A stretch of DNA of 64,000 nucleotides from contig NC_133166.1 of the NCBI RefSeq assembly GCF_040802235.1, positions 114,776,991 to 114,840,990 of the forward strand, read 5' to 3'. Shown here one piece after another: positions 1 through 12,593 of the stretch. The position numbers and the translations under genes were made by a program. The notes beneath the pieces are model-generated. The model did no database searches, was not told the DNA's origin, and saw nothing but the letters and a program-made list of their open reading frames with translations. Each line of letters opens with the position of its first letter. Position 1 is the stretch's first letter. This stretch comes from Manis javanica (taxonomy: Eukaryota; Chordata; Mammalia; Pholidota; Manidae).

Positions 1-1675
1 GGCAGCAGTGTGCTCTTGGGCCCAGTCAGCATCTGGGCACTCACAGACTTGGGACAAGTCTAAGGACAGCCATCTCCCTGTTCACTTCTGAGGGAGAGAA
101 CCCCAGCCAGGGGTGAAGGAGCCTTTTCTTTACCCCCCGCAGCGATCATGCTCAGACGGGCAGGTGGTTTGCAGGGAATGCAGCCAAAGGACAGGTGGCA
201 GAGGGTGGTCCTGCTTTGAGAAGGCTGCTCCATGACCACAGGCACACTGCCCCCCAGTCCCCCTTGGATCCCTGTAGTTCAGGAACGGGCCAGGCTGCCT
301 CTCCAGGGTGGAAGCAGAAGGCTCCTCTAAAAAGTAGGGTATGTGGCTGTAGGTGCAGGGACCCCTCTAAAAGGAAGAATTGGCTTGGGTCTTGCCCACA
401 GCTCTAGGTAACCATGTATCCTGGGGGTCTGGTGTGTACTTGGCAGGAGCCGATAGAGCAGCTTTGGGGAAGGGAGCTGGGGTAGGGGGACAAATCAGGC
501 CTTTGCTCCTTAGGGGCAGGGTCTCGGTCCTGGCCTTGCCTAGTTTTCAGTCTGGACACACGCTTGAGCATTCTCCTGGGCGGGTCTGCAGGTCTGTCTG
601 GCCCGTCCCTGCTGGGGTTCTTACCCTCAGCCCAGCTGCAAAAATTCTCCAGGGTCCTCCCACTGGCTTAGCCCCAAATTCTTCCCTCACCTCCACCATG
701 ACTCCCCTTCTGGAGCCCAGCCCCTTGTACAGGTGCCCACAGACCCCTGCCCCGTGAGGCTGTGTCGGATAGGCCTTTGGCCAGAGGCACAGGGAGGCTC
801 AGCCAGGTGAATGGAAGGCATCAGGCCCCTTCTGGCCAGTAGAGTTGTGTGGGCGAGTGGCCCAGCTTCTCTGTCGAGGGCCCTCAAGTCTGCCCTGCCC
901 TGGCTTTTAGTATCTGTCATAATCCCTACTCTGACCAGGCTGGCTGTGGGTTGGGAAGAGGGGCCGGTGAGTTTGGAGAGGGTCTGGGAACTGCTCTGCC
1001 CACAGCCCAGAGATCCTGGGAGGGGTGGGCTGGTCCTGGATCCTCAGAACCAGGGTCAGTTGGCAGGCTGCCAGCCGAGGGGCAGAGCCTTGCCCTGGAG
1101 GTCCAAATGGAGCTCTTAGGGAAAGAATGCTCAGATCTGCTTTGAAACTGTGTTTGGCTAATTTAGTTATGTTAACTGGCTTCCCCGAGCTCCTGGGCTA
1201 ATGGAATTTGGGCTTGGGTGGACCCTACCTAGAGTGAAAACTGGTGAGCAAAGCCATCAGGGGCTATTGACATTTCTGTTGTCAGCTGCCAGGGTTTGTT
1301 TATTTAAACCTCAGGAGGTCTCCCTGGTTCACTCTGGTCTCTGCTCCAGTTCAGAACTTGAATTTCAGAAGTAGGTGTGAACTGCATGCAACTTACCTGT
1401 CTTGGGGTTCAGGCCGACTGCCCACTTACATTTAATGAACATCGTCTGCACTGAGGGAGACCTGGAGGGGTTGTCACTAATTCTCTGGGCCCTGCCCTCG
1501 GCCAGTTTGCCACCTAGGTACCAGTCAGGGCTCAGCTGCTTGCGGTGCAGGGGGCCCAGACCCAAATGAGCACGGTCCTCGGAGACTCTCAGCTGAAAGA
1601 GTATGGGCTCCACCCCACATAAATAACAGGACCTTCCAACCAACTCCGAAGATTTCTCCTGGTGACTACTTTGAT
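1..1675. other. Intergenic, nothing identified
   Basis: GC-moderate unique sequence. The open frames are short, overlap on both strands and show no recognisable protein. Confidence 0.6.
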
Positions 1676-1679
1676 TAAT

Positions 1680-2110
1680 TTTTTAATCTTTTAGAAGTTT
1701 TATATTTACAGAAAAACTGTGAGGATAGTACAGAGTTTTACCCCAAACCTGTTTCTTCTATTATGTGTTTTATGGCAGCCTGGTTCATTTGTTACAAGTG
1801 GTGTAACATTGTACAAAATTGGCGTGCTATTGATACATTCTTAACTAAAGGATTCCCTTACTTTGTATCTAATGCCCTTTTCTGTCCCAGGACCCCAGCC
1901 AGGACACTAGGCTACACTGGGTTTTCATGTCTCCTTAGGCTCCTCTGGCTGTGCCAGTTTCTTAGACTTTCCTTGTTTTTGATGACCTTGACAGTTTTGA
2001 GGAGGACCTGTCAGGTAGGACTTTGTAGAATGTCCCTCAGTTGGGGTTTCTCTGATGTTTTTCTGATTGGATAGGGGTTATGGGTTTTGGGGAGGAAGGC
2101 CACAGAAGTA
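1680..2110. mobile_element. Ancient L1-derived 3' segment
   Basis: This stretch (cccaggacccc..., ccttgacagttttgagga, gaatgtccctcagttgggg, ggttatgggttttggggagga) closely matches the segment at 62300-62570 and resembles a common old mammalian L1 3' sequence. Orientation was not determined. Confidence 0.65.
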
Positions 2111-2949
2111 ATCAAATTATTTCCAAACTTGCTCATGTTTCCTCCCCTCCCTCCCTCCTTCTCTCCTGGTCGCTCTCTCCTTTTTGTCCACAGTGCATCT
2201 GCTCTGCTGGCACCAAGTACTTCCTCCAACTCTCTGTTGGGTATTAGAACCTTGCACCTGGCTGTCAGAGCCATGGAGCCGAGGGGCAAGGTGCTAGGTA
2301 GGATGGGGGAGGACCCAGAAGGCTGCCACAGGGGGAGGGCATAGCAGTTAAGGTCATGAACTTCCTGGGTTCCAATACCAGGAAGCCGTGCACTTTCTGG
2401 ATCTATGTTAAGAATACCCACCCTTTTAAGCATAGGTGAGCTGGTACAGAATAGCCCCACCAAACGTGGTGCTAACCAGTCTTGCATGACTGCAGTGCTG
2501 TGAGACAAGCAGCACCATCCCCTGCCCACAAAGGCCCTTGAGCAGCTTCTAAGAGCTCGGCAGCTGAACTGTCCTCTGGGGCTACAAGCACATCACTGGT
2601 GACAGCGGTGCCTCCTAGAGCACCCACTAGGCCCCCATCTTCTGGGTACTCACCAGGCCAGGTGCTATGTCAAGTCCTCTCATACCTGACTTCTTCCAAC
2701 CCTCAAGCAACCATAAGGAGGCCGTATCACGAGGAGGCACTATCATCGCCACTTTGCAGAAGAGGCAGCCACAGCCCCACCCCCTGGTCAGTTGGGTTTA
2801 CTGATCCTGATATAACAATGAATCAATGTATCTGAAACCAGGAGTGTCATGGAAAAAGACAGAAAGGGTTTTTCCTTCTCTAAAACCTTTTTTCTTCTAA
2901 TTTACCGATTCCTGGATTCCCTTTAACCATTCTGAATAAAAGCTTCATG

Positions 2950-3100
2950 AGCACTTGCTTGGGACAGAGTTTCAATCAGAGGATATTTGGTCACTCCAGC
3001 CGGGATCTAAGAGCAGGAAGACCTGCACCGTGTCCTGGCTGCGTTGCGTGACATTGGGTGGGTCTCTTAACCTCTGTTTCCTTGTCTGCACACTGGAGTG
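2950..3100 (+). repeat. MIR SINE
   Basis: MIR-like core: gggtgggtctcttaacctctgtttccttgtctgcac, preceded by a diverged 5' part. Confidence 0.6.
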
Positions 3101-3230
3101 AGTGGGGGCGGCGGGGGGGCGAGATGCAGGGCCACTGGGTAGCACTGATCAGCAGGGCTACAATTTAAATAGCACGTGTTGTTTTACAATAAGCTTTCTT
3201 AGTTTTATTTCTTATAAAGTAAGTTTTCTT

Positions 3231-3246
3231 AAAAAACTAGAAATGA
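3231..3246. repeat. Target-site duplication, left copy, of the L1 at 3.2-4.4 kb
   Basis: The sequence aaaaaactagaaatga occurs here and again at 4400-4415, immediately after the L1 tail. A perfect match indicates insertion by target-primed reverse transcription. Confidence 0.9.
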
Positions 3247-4399
3247 AGGGAAACAAAAGCAAAAATGAACTCATGGGACTACATCAAACTAAAAAGTTTC
3301 TGTATGGCAAAGGACACCATCAACAGAACAAAAAGGCATCCTACAGTATGGGAGAATATATTTGTAAATGACATATCTGACAGGGGGTTAACATCCAAAA
3401 TATATAAAGAATTTAACAGGCCTCAATACCCAAAAAGCAAATAACCCGATTAACAAATGGGCAGAGGAGCTGAACAGACACTTCTCCAAAGAAGAAATTC
3501 AGATGGCCAACAGGCACATGACAAGATGCTCCACATCACTAATCATCAGGGAAATGCAAATTAAAACCACAGTGAGATATCACCTCACACCAGTTAGGAT
3601 GGCCAGCATCGAAAAGACTAAGAACAACAAATGCTGGTGAGGATGCAGAGAAAGGGGAACCCTCCTACACTGCTGGTGGGAATGTAAATTAGTTCAACCA
3701 TTGTGGAAAGCAGTATGGAGCTTTCCCCTCAAAATGCTCAAAATAGACTTAACATTTGACCCAGGAATTCCACTTCTAGGAATTTACCCTAAGAATGCAG
3801 CAGCCCAGTTTGAAAAAGACAGATGCACCCCTATGTTTATCGCAGCACTTTTTACAATAGCCAAGAAATGGAAGCAACCTAAGTGTCCCTCAGCAGATGA
3901 ATGGATAAAGAAGATGTGGTACATATACACAATGGAATACTATTCAGCCATAAGAAAGAAACAAATCCTACCATTTGCAACAACATGGATGGAGCTGGAG
4001 GACATTATGCTCAGTGAAAAAAGCCAGGCAGAGAAAGATAAGTACCAAATGGTTTCCCTCATTTGTGGAGCATAACAACGAAGCAAAACTGAAGGAACAA
4101 AATAGCATTAGACTCAGAGACTCCAAGAAGGAACTAGTGGTTACCAAAGGGGAGGGGTGGGGAGGGAGGGAGAAGGGGATTGAGGGGTATTATGTTTAGT
4201 ACACATGGTGTGGGGAATCACAGGGAAAACAGTGTAGCACAGAGAAGGCAAATAGTGACTCTGTGGCACCTTACTACACTGATGGACAGTGACTGCATTC
4301 GGGTATGGGAGGGGACTTGATAATATGGGTAAATGTAGTAACCACATTGTTTTTTCATGTGAAACCTTCAGAAGAGTGTATATCAATAATCCTCAATAA
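3247..4399 (+). mobile_element. 5'-truncated L1 (LINE-1) insertion
   Basis: About 1.15 kb of L1. It starts in the last part of ORF2 ([22 protein letters not shown] in one frame), passes through the ORF2 C-terminal region (a 125-codon open stretch at 3701-4075 with WYIYTMEYYSAIRKK), and ends in a 3' UTR and AATAAA/A tail. ORF2 is broken by frameshifts and stops, so the copy is inactive. It is flanked by perfect 16-bp target-site duplications at 3231-3246 and 4400-4415. The junction fits the L1 endonuclease preference TTTT/AA. Confidence 0.95.
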
Positions 4400-4415
4400 A
4401 AAAAACTAGAAATGA
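4400..4415. repeat. Target-site duplication, right copy, of the L1 at 3.2-4.4 kb
   Basis: Exact repeat of 3231-3246. Its first adenines merge with the L1 A tail. Confidence 0.9.
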
Positions 4416-5139
4416 TAAAGCTAGAAGCAAATAAATGTGTAAGAGCCAATAGGCTTTTAAAAATCTGTTAGAATATTCACTAGATGAAATAACATGCAGC
4501 CACTAAAAATTATATTCACCTAAATGCACTGTTGAATTGGATCTTAGAGCAGAAAAGGACATTAGTGAAAAAAATGGATGAATAAGATCTGGAGTTTAAG
4601 TAATAACAATATTAATGTTAATTTATTAGTTTTGGTAAATGAATGTTAACTTTGGGGGAAGCCAGGTAAAGGGTTAATGAGGACTCTGTACTATTTCTGT
4701 AATTTTTGTCTAAATCTAAAATTATTCCAAAATAACATTTTAATGATATTCACAAATTGTTTGCCATTTAGGAATGTTTAGGCTAAAAGGTTAAATGAAA
4801 AAAGCAGAATTCAAAATTGTCTGGCAGTGTAATTGTAACTATACAAAAGTTTTCGTAAGAAAAAAAGGAAAAGAAAATATGCAAATTATCAGCAGTTGTT
4901 TTGGGTGACAATGAAACTGCGAGTAATTTAAATTCTTTTTTAATATTTTTTATTTTATGTTTTCTAATTTTCCTTAGTAGGGGATCTCAAGCACTCAGAG
5001 TTCTTTAGAGGCCGCAGACAGCACAAAAGGGCCATATGGAGACGCTGATCATTCTTGGAGTGGTAAGAGGTCCCCATGGCCCAGGTTACAGCTACTGGAT
5101 GCTGCCTGTGGGCTGTGGCCCCTGCCCACTGCCTGTAGG
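4416..5139. other. Intergenic AT-rich stretch
   Basis: AT-rich sequence with no gene. It may contain degraded LINE sequence but I cannot assign it. Confidence 0.5.
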
Positions 5140-5315
5140 ACGCACAGTCCAGCCCAGGTTCAAATCCTAGACCTGTCACTTGCTAGTTTGTGACTTGGAC
5201 ATGTTTCTTAACCTCTCTTCCTGTCAGTTACCTTATCTGTAAAATGGAACTGCTAAGTAAACCTACCTTATAGGGTGGTTATGAGGATTGACTGTGTCTG
5301 GTTTGTAGAAAACTT
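5140..5315 (+). repeat. MIR SINE
   Basis: Includes ggttcaaatcctagacctgt, cttaacctctcttcctgtca, ttatctgtaaaatggaact and tggttatgaggattga. Confidence 0.8.
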
Positions 5316-6751
5316 TTATATAAAGAAAATCCTGCAGGGTCACCAAAATGAATTTAAACGTCATCCCTTTTCATCTTTTGCCCTAGACTCAAAGCCCTAG
5401 ATGAGGGGGCAGAGCAGGAGTACTTAATATTGATGATGTCCTAGCTGCCAGGGTCAGGTGAGAGTGAGGGTCCAGAGGGTGGTCCGGCGTCCACAGAGCA
5501 AGGCGGCTGCTTCCCAGCAAGGCCGCACTGTGGCGGAGAAACCAGGGAGGGGTCCAAGCACTTGGCAGGGCCATGGGGATTCTTGTAGTGAGTGCTCAGT
5601 AAAGAATCCATGAATGAATGAATAGGCAACCAAAACAATAAGCACAGTGGACAAAGGACAGAACAACAGGGCTCATGGAAGGAGGTCCCAGAAGCAGGAG
5701 GAGGGAGTGGGGAAATGAGAGTAGGAAGAGGAGAAACTCTTACTGCCTTGTCCTGCAGGTCACTGCTAGGATGATGGAGGCATTTACATCTGCCCCTACA
5801 CCCTGTGGTCAGGGCGGCTCAGGGCAGGGGTGCGGACAGGGATGTAGGTATGGAGAGGGGCGTGGAAAGGACTCTTTATCAGGCCATTTCTTTTTTCATT
5901 TGTGGGGAGGAATTTGGGTGGGCAAGTGAAAAGGGTTAGAGAGCTGGGGGTGTCTAAGTGGCAGGGCTGGCCAAAGGGAGGTATGTGGGTGTCACCTCTG
6001 CTGTGGAGGCAGCCCTTTGTCACATGACTCAGCGCCTTCAGTTGGTGGGAATACTGGTGGGAACACTGAAACTCAGCTGACCTTTCCCAACCCCTTCCAT
6101 CCCCTTTCCAGCGTCTGAGTCTCCGTGTGGGTGAGTTCTCCAGCAGGAAGAACCCCAGGGTCCTCCAGATCCTCCCCTTCTCTCTGTCCCCTTCCCAAAA
6201 AGCACCTTACTTTCTGGGAGCACTTCCTTGAAGTTCCTTGACTTTCTTAAATATTTCGATCATCTCCCCAAATGATGTTACAGATTCTGGGTGGAGTCTG
6301 GAGAGGAAGTTGGCAGCGAGATCCCTGGGACCCACCTGCCTCCCGGGTGTAGCATAGCAGAAGGTAAGTGAGCCCGCGTTGTGTGGCTGTGGGAAGTGCT
6401 CCTCTAAGATGTCTCCCTTGATCTCTCCAGCTCCAAACTTCACTTATAATCCTGGGAGGTGGAAAGCGTATGGCTGGGATTTGAACCCTAGATCCTGACC
6501 CTAGAACCATACTCTGGATGGCATACATTGCATTCCAGGTTTGTCCAGGCTGGCTGAATGGTCAATGCACTTGGCCATTCTGAGTCGGTTTTTTTCCCCA
6601 GTAAAATGTTGGGGTGGGCACTGCTCAGTGGTGGCGGCTGGTAGAGTGGTGTGTTGCTGAAAGTACCCCAGGCAGGAGTGACTGGGTGCATCACAGCGGG
6701 CAGGCCTGCCAGCCTCCCCTGCTGAGGAAAGCCGCCTCAACATGGGCCCTG

Positions 6752-6765
6752 CTGCCCTCTGCTGG
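6752..6765 (-). promoter_or_regulatory. Predicted CTCF-type motif
   Basis: The minus strand reads CCAGCAGAGGGCAG, a full match to the CTCF core consensus CCASYAGRKGGCRS. It lies downstream of RHOD in intergenic DNA. A motif match alone does not show occupancy. Confidence 0.4.
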
Positions 6766-7689
6766 TCGAGGTCCAGCTTCCTGGCTAGTGCCCAGGAGAG
6801 TTCAGGAGCTGGGGCTGTGAGTCCAGTCCTGTTCTATCCTGTGTCCAGGCACCCAGCTATGCCACCCACTGCCTTTGGTCCCACTCTTTAGCTTTGTGAA
6901 ACTGTTTCGTCACCTGTAATATGAGGGTCTTGTGGAGGACTGAATGAGGTGGGATATGCAGAATGTCATCTATAACACCTGGCTGGACAGGGCTCGCGGA
7001 TGCTCTGCTGGTGAGCATCTATCCCCTGCTAGTAGTTCTAGGACTACCGTGTCCCAGATGCGTGGGTGTGAGGGCCGAGCTCTGTGTGGCTTTAGTTCAG
7101 TGACCGCCTGCTCCCCTCTCTGGCTCCCCTCCTGTTTATCTCAATAGCAGGAGCAGGCTGCTGAATGCATGGTGGGGACTCCCTCCCCTCCCACACTGGT
7201 TGTGTCCACACTGTAGCTCCCACAGAGGATGAAGGGTGGAGGCTTAGAAGACCTGGCCCACATCCTACTCCCCACTTGGTGTGCAGCACATAGAACAGGG
7301 CCCACACAGGGTAGACAACCAACATATATTTCATAATCAAACACATCAAGCATCTGCCCTGCGCTCAGCACTGGAGCAGGCTTGGTGTTTCCTCTGCACA
7401 CACTCGCCTTGGAGGAAATTCCAGCCCACCCTTCTGGCTCGCCTCAGAGCACCCAGCCAGCCTTCTCGTGTACTCCATGGCCATTCCCCTCTGAGGCTTC
7501 CTGTCCTTGTTACCAGGAGGGCCCAAGTTCCCTCTTCTCCTCCCAGGGTCTGATGACAGAGATTGGGAAGAGGGGACCAACCTGCATCAAAGATGCCCAT
7601 GCTTGCTTCTGCTTTGCAATCCTGCAACAACCCTGCACAGAAAACAACAACCTGATGTCACAGCCAAGAACACTAGTTAGTAGTTAACA

Positions 7690-7880
7690 CTGAGTAAGTC
7701 CCAGTCACATTAACTCATTTAATTCAGCACTCTAGGAAGGAGGTTCAACTTTTGCCCTTCTCTTACAGATAAGGAAATGGACACAGGCAGAGCCCTAGTG
7801 ACTTGTCACAGAGCTGGTATATTCCAGAATCAGGATTGGAGCCCAGGAAAATCCTCTGTTGTTCACGATCTGACCTATTA
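7690..7880 (-). repeat. MIR SINE
   Basis: Antisense MIR: acagataaggaaatggacac, cagagctggtatattccaga. Confidence 0.65.
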
Positions 7881-10639
7881 ATCAGAAGCGTTGAGCTTGG
7901 AGATCAAGCCCCGGAATGCAGGGCAGGCGATCAGAATGTAGGTATTCTGTTCTCTTTTCTCTCTGCCCCTCAGCCTAGTCTCAGGCTTCGTTGGCTCCCT
8001 AGCTAGTGGCTTTGGGCTGACTTCCTGGGGGCTGTGCGTTCTCACCTGCCAAAGGAGCAGGAGGCGGCCAGAGAGCAAACAGGGTGGCCTGAAGTGGTGG
8101 GCTGCCAGGTGCCATCCCCTCCGAGCACCCAGTGAGACCCTGGGTGCCGTCGCAGCCCAGGGGAGATGGCAGCATCAGGACTCATACGTGGGCCCCACCC
8201 TCCCTGCTGAAGATGCCGGGGAATGGCCTGTCCTGGAGGAGACAACTTGGGGTCCCCACCCCCACTGCTTGCCTTTCCGGCAGACAACCCCACGGCTGGG
8301 CGAAGGCGGTGTGGAGAAATGGAGACACTGTGGTTTGTGGCTCTTGGCCCCAGCTGGCCTCTGGGCTGTGCCTTCCCTGGCTCCCAGTCATCTGATGGCA
8401 CCCGCCCTTCCAGGCGGGTTGTGAGGAATTGGAAGGGGGGCCTAAGGGGTGAGGAGGAGGAGAACAGCAACCCATAATAACAACGCTGGCTCCTCAGCCT
8501 GGCATCTCCAAGGGCTGCCGCTCACCGTGCCCTCCTGTGATACCTGGGGTGGCTGCATGTTGCAGGGGTGGGGGGCAGGATGCGGGCCTGACGCTGGACG
8601 CCTGCCACCTGATGGGTCTGTCTTTCCCAGGCCGTCTGGGAAGGGGCTCACCTTCTTCGCATTTCTCATGCAGGGGAGAGGCCTGCATTCTTCCCTTGCT
8701 CCCAGCGTCCCCACCCATCATGCTGCGCGGCTTCCCAGCCCAGAAGTCACCTGGCCTTGACATGTGGTGGCCTGTTTCTCCTGTCTGCCCAACTGGTGTC
8801 CCACTCCTGCCTCCACCCTGCCCGCCGTCCTGACTGGTCCCGCCACCAGATCTGTCATCTGAAGGAGTCCAACTGGCCTTTCCCACAGACAGGAAGAGAG
8901 GCCCAGTTCTTTCACCAAGGGACCTGGCAGAGATAATGGATGCTTTGGGGTGCAGGGGTGCTCCTGTGCATGTAGTGAGAGGGAGCGAGTAAGTGGCCAA
9001 TCCACAGGCTTCCAGAAGGCAGTGTCTGAGCTGCACTGTGAAGGATTTGGGGGCCAGGGGTTTGAACAGGCAATGATTGGGAGGAACAGCATGGCCATGG
9101 TGAGGAGGGGAAACAAAGCAAAGGCCTGGAGGCCAGTACCAGTTGTTAATGCTCCCCAGGTGTGGCTTGTGCCAGCGGCAGGAGTGTCAGGTGTCCAAGG
9201 GCGTAAGGCGGGCTGCAGCCAGTTGCAGGAGAGCCCATCTCCCCAGCTCCTTCTCAAGCAAAGGGATTGTAAAAGGCTCAAGGTGCCATGACTGGGCTGC
9301 ACTTTGGAAAAACGGCTGTGCTGGTGGTGAGGATGAAGGAGCTGCGAGCCTTACGTGGCAATCCAGCAGGAATGGGTGAGGCCCTGAAGTGGGACACTGA
9401 CCCAGAGCACTCATCCATTTAGCCACCGTGTATTTCTTCGTGCTTCCTATAGGCTAGGCCGCGGCAAAGGGGATTCCAGCAAGCCCAGTCTGTGCCCTCG
9501 TGTTGCTGGCAGTGCTGTGGGAAGCAGGACCGTCCCGGAGAAAGTAAATGGGGGTGGCCAAGGCCTGGCTGGACAGAAAGTGAAGGAGTGTGTTTCCGAC
9601 TCAACTGCCCCCTGCAGGGACCCTCCTCTCCAGCCAGCCCGAGGGGACTGTTTACTCGCTCACCTCCCCCTCTGTGCAGTGGCCCCAGAGCCCCCTTCTG
9701 GCATACCACTGTGTCTTCCACCTCCCTGCCCCAGAGGTGGCTTTCCCTCCGCTCACAGTAGCAGTTCTTTTCTGACCTTGACTCCCACGTGCACACCTGA
9801 TGAAATGCAATGAGGGCCTCAGTTGAACTTCAGTCCTACCTCTGGACAGGTGACCCTCTTCTTTGGGAAACCTCTGTCTTTCAAGGCTTCCTACCGATTG
9901 GATGAGGCCCACACACATCATGCAGGGGGATCTGCTTTACTCAAAGTCTACTGATGCAAATGTTAATCACATCTAAGAAATACTTTCCCTGAGCATCCAG
10001 ACTGGAGTTTGACCCAACAACTGGGCACTGTAGCTGAGCCAAGTTGACAAATAAATTCAACCATTGCACCTATTTATTTCTCTAATCATCTCATTCTTGA
10101 CATAATGAGTCAAGAGTCAGCAAGGCAGAGCTCATTCCTCCTATTTATCAGGTGAGAAGACTGAGGCCCTCCCAGGACCAAGCCCGTCACTCCATCCACC
10201 TTAATACTCTCAGCCCTTGGCCCATATCCTCTTGTCCCACCCGACTTGCAAAATGTCCCACAGCATGGTGCAGAATCTCATCCTCCCATGTTCACCTGGC
10301 AGTCTCTCTCTCCAGGTAAGTGCTTTCTCTTTCCTGGCAGCTTCCCAGCAGCCCCTTTGAGCTGGGGTTGGGGCCCCTCCTCTGTGCTTATCCCAGAGCA
10401 CTGCACACAGACCTGGCTTTGAGGGCACAGACTGTGGGTTCCCTTTGTAACATCCCTCGTTCTTGTGGTGCTGGGCACACCAGACAGCTCCTTTGACACC
10501 AGGCTGTTGAAGGGACAGACGGTTGAGTCCTTGGCTATCTCAGGGAAGGAGCCTGAGCCAGCATCTTGCTCGGCATTTTGACCTCAAGTATAGGACACAC
10601 TGTCCAGCTCTGCTGTACTCCGTACGATTCATTCCACAC

Positions 10640-10850
10640 TTCCTGCACACCAATTTTATGCCTGCCACTGCGCTAGGCACCTGACAAACATTTTTTCCAC
10701 TTTATCCTCACAGCCACCCTGTAAGATGGACATGAATTACTCCCATTTGCCAGACAGGATAGTGAACTCAAAGACTGTAACTCATAAAATCTCACTATGG
10801 AAAATGGCAGCATTGAGATTCAAACCCAGATCTGCTACTGACTCAGGTGA
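10640..10850 (-). repeat. MIR SINE
   Basis: Antisense MIR: tgcgctaggcacctgacaaa, ttatcctcacagccaccctg, ttcaaacccagatctgc. Confidence 0.8.
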
Positions 10851-11180
10851 AGGAACATTTGTCAATGCCAACAGGCCAAGTCACATCCTTAGCTAGAGGC
10901 TGGGAACAAAGAGATGAAGGAGACAAGGATCCTGACTTCGAGCAAGTTCAGGTCTAGTGCAAGGAGTCAGCATGAAAAGTATAGCACCATACCTATCAAG
11001 GCTCTAGGGAAATTAGGAGAAGAGAAGTATCTGAGCTAGGCTTAGTTCACTGGCCTGGGGGAGGGCAGAACATTCTGGGCATGGGGCGTGTTTGGGGGAG
11101 GAGCAATCTAGGCTAGCAAAAGTTGTTTCCCATTCCTCAGCAACTTATATTAAAACCCTAGGGCGGAGCCTATAATCCAG

Positions 11181-11620
11181 GTGGGGTTTTCAGAGCAGGC
11201 CCCTAACATCACTTCACCCGCTACAGCTCAGCTCTGTAGTCTGAGTCATGAGTCCTCACCCCCGCCCCTGGAGCTGTTGCTAATGAAACTGAGGGAGTGG
11301 GGATTTGTGACTAGTTCTATGTGGTGGGCCTCACCCAATCAGCTGAAGGCCATAGAGAAAAGACAGGTTTCTCAAGGAAGGTTTTGCCCCAAGTCAGCAG
11401 CACAGAAACCCTGCCTGAGTTTCCAGCCTGCTACCCTGCAGAATTCAGACTCAAGACTGCAACATCAACCTGAATCTCCAGCCTGCCCTATAGGTTGTGG
11501 ACTTGCCAGCTCCATGACTGTGTGAGCCAGTTCCTTAAAATCTTTTTCTCTCTACCCATATCTGTATCTATGTATCTCCTATCAGTTCTATTTCTCTGGA
11601 GTAGCCTAATACAATATTAT
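11181..11620 (+). mobile_element. Old LTR-like repeat downstream of RHOD
   Basis: The pattern gtggacttgccagctccatg, gtgagccagttccttaaaat and tctatttctctggagtagcc resembles the 3' part of an old mammalian LTR repeat. The 114-codon open stretch at its start shows no protein similarity I recognise. Confidence 0.5.
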
Positions 11621-11689
11621 CAATTGCATTTACATATATTACATCTATACAATATTATCTGTTGTATTTATTGTAAAGAAAAGTAACAC

Positions 11690-11900
11690 TTATGAACCTT
11701 TTGTGAGCACTTACTCTGTGCAAGGCACCTGCTAAGCTCTTTTCATATGTTTCATGATGCTCTTAATTATCCAAAAACTCCATGACATTGTCTGTGATTG
11801 AGCCCATTTCACAGGTGAGGACACTGAGGTCCAGAAGGTTCGAGTGATTTGCCCAAGGCCCTAAAGTGATAAGGCCAGGTTTGGATCCAAGTAGCCCCAC
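11690..11900 (-). repeat. MIR SINE
   Basis: Antisense MIR: gagcacttactctgtgcaag, ccatttcacaggtgaggaca, aggccaggtttggatccaag. Confidence 0.75.
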
Positions 11901-12425
11901 TCATGGGGAGGTAGGTGCCCTTATGTATGATGGAACATGTGTGTAAAGGCATTTCAAAACAAGAGGCCCGATGCAACTGGTAAGTGACGTTGTTTTAGTT
12001 GCTAAAGGTACCACTGGGATGGGCAGGGAGAAGGGGCAGGGTATGAATTCTCACCAGAGGGCCCTAGAAACCCCAGCTCCTAAAGGTACAGCCTCAGGAA
12101 CAGCCACAGGATGGGCCAGGCTGCATAGACCCTGGCTGAGCAGTCCAGGGCTGGGAGCCAGGAGTCTGTGATTCCAGGGGACTCCAGGACTAGATGCTGG
12201 TAGGCCCAGGAGCCCCCTACCACAGGCTTCAGTAGGGTCTCGCTCCAGTCCGGGGATCCCAGTCCAGGGTCGGGGACCCAGCCTGAGTGGTGCCCATCTG
12301 TTTGACATGCAGTTTGCCAGTTGTGGCCTGGGGCCTGGGTCCAGCCCAGCCAAGGGGGCAGAAGGTCAGTGCCCAGCTCCTTCCTGTGCTACAGCAGTGG
12401 TCGGGGAAGGGTGGGCTCCAGGCTG

Positions 12426-12593
12426 TCAGGTGACCATGCAAAAGCTCTGGGTAATCCGCCGCCAGAGGTTTCGACTTCGGCTGCTCAGGGCCACCCTGGC
12501 CGCCTCTTGGAAGACAGCGTGGACATTTTCATGCAGCCGAGCCGAGCACTCGAGGTAGGCCACTGCACCTATAGCCCTTGCCATCTCCTGGCC
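12426..12593 (-). CDS. RHOD: RHOD coding exon 5 (C-terminus and CaaX box)
   Basis: Encodes residues 156-210, GQEMAR through the ECSA loop and the basic RNLWRR region, then SFCMVT and TGA (12428-12426). The basic stretch plus CaaX box directs prenylation and membrane attachment. The human ending is CVVT; here it is CMVT, which still fits a prenylation signal. Confidence 0.96.
   Translation of the reverse strand, partial: GQEMARAIGAVAYLECSARLHENVHAVFQEAARVALSSRSRNLWRRITQSFCMVT

Larger units (their letters stand above)
5316..10639. other. Intergenic, no gene seen
   Basis: Apart from the MIR at 7.7 kb and the CTCF-type motif, this is mostly unique GC-rich DNA. Frames up to 194 codons (8718-9302, minus) are shadows of GC-rich sequence with overlapping frames on both strands. 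None resembles a known protein. Confidence 0.6.

Noticed and set aside
3701-4075. 125-codon open frame with recognisable protein sequence
   Set aside because: It is the C-terminal part of L1 ORF2 in a truncated inactive copy, not a host gene.
1-12000. Exons of KDM2A, expected on this side of RHOD
   Set aside because: No JmjC, CXXC, PHD or LRR coding segments are visible. In human the gene starts tens of kilobases away.
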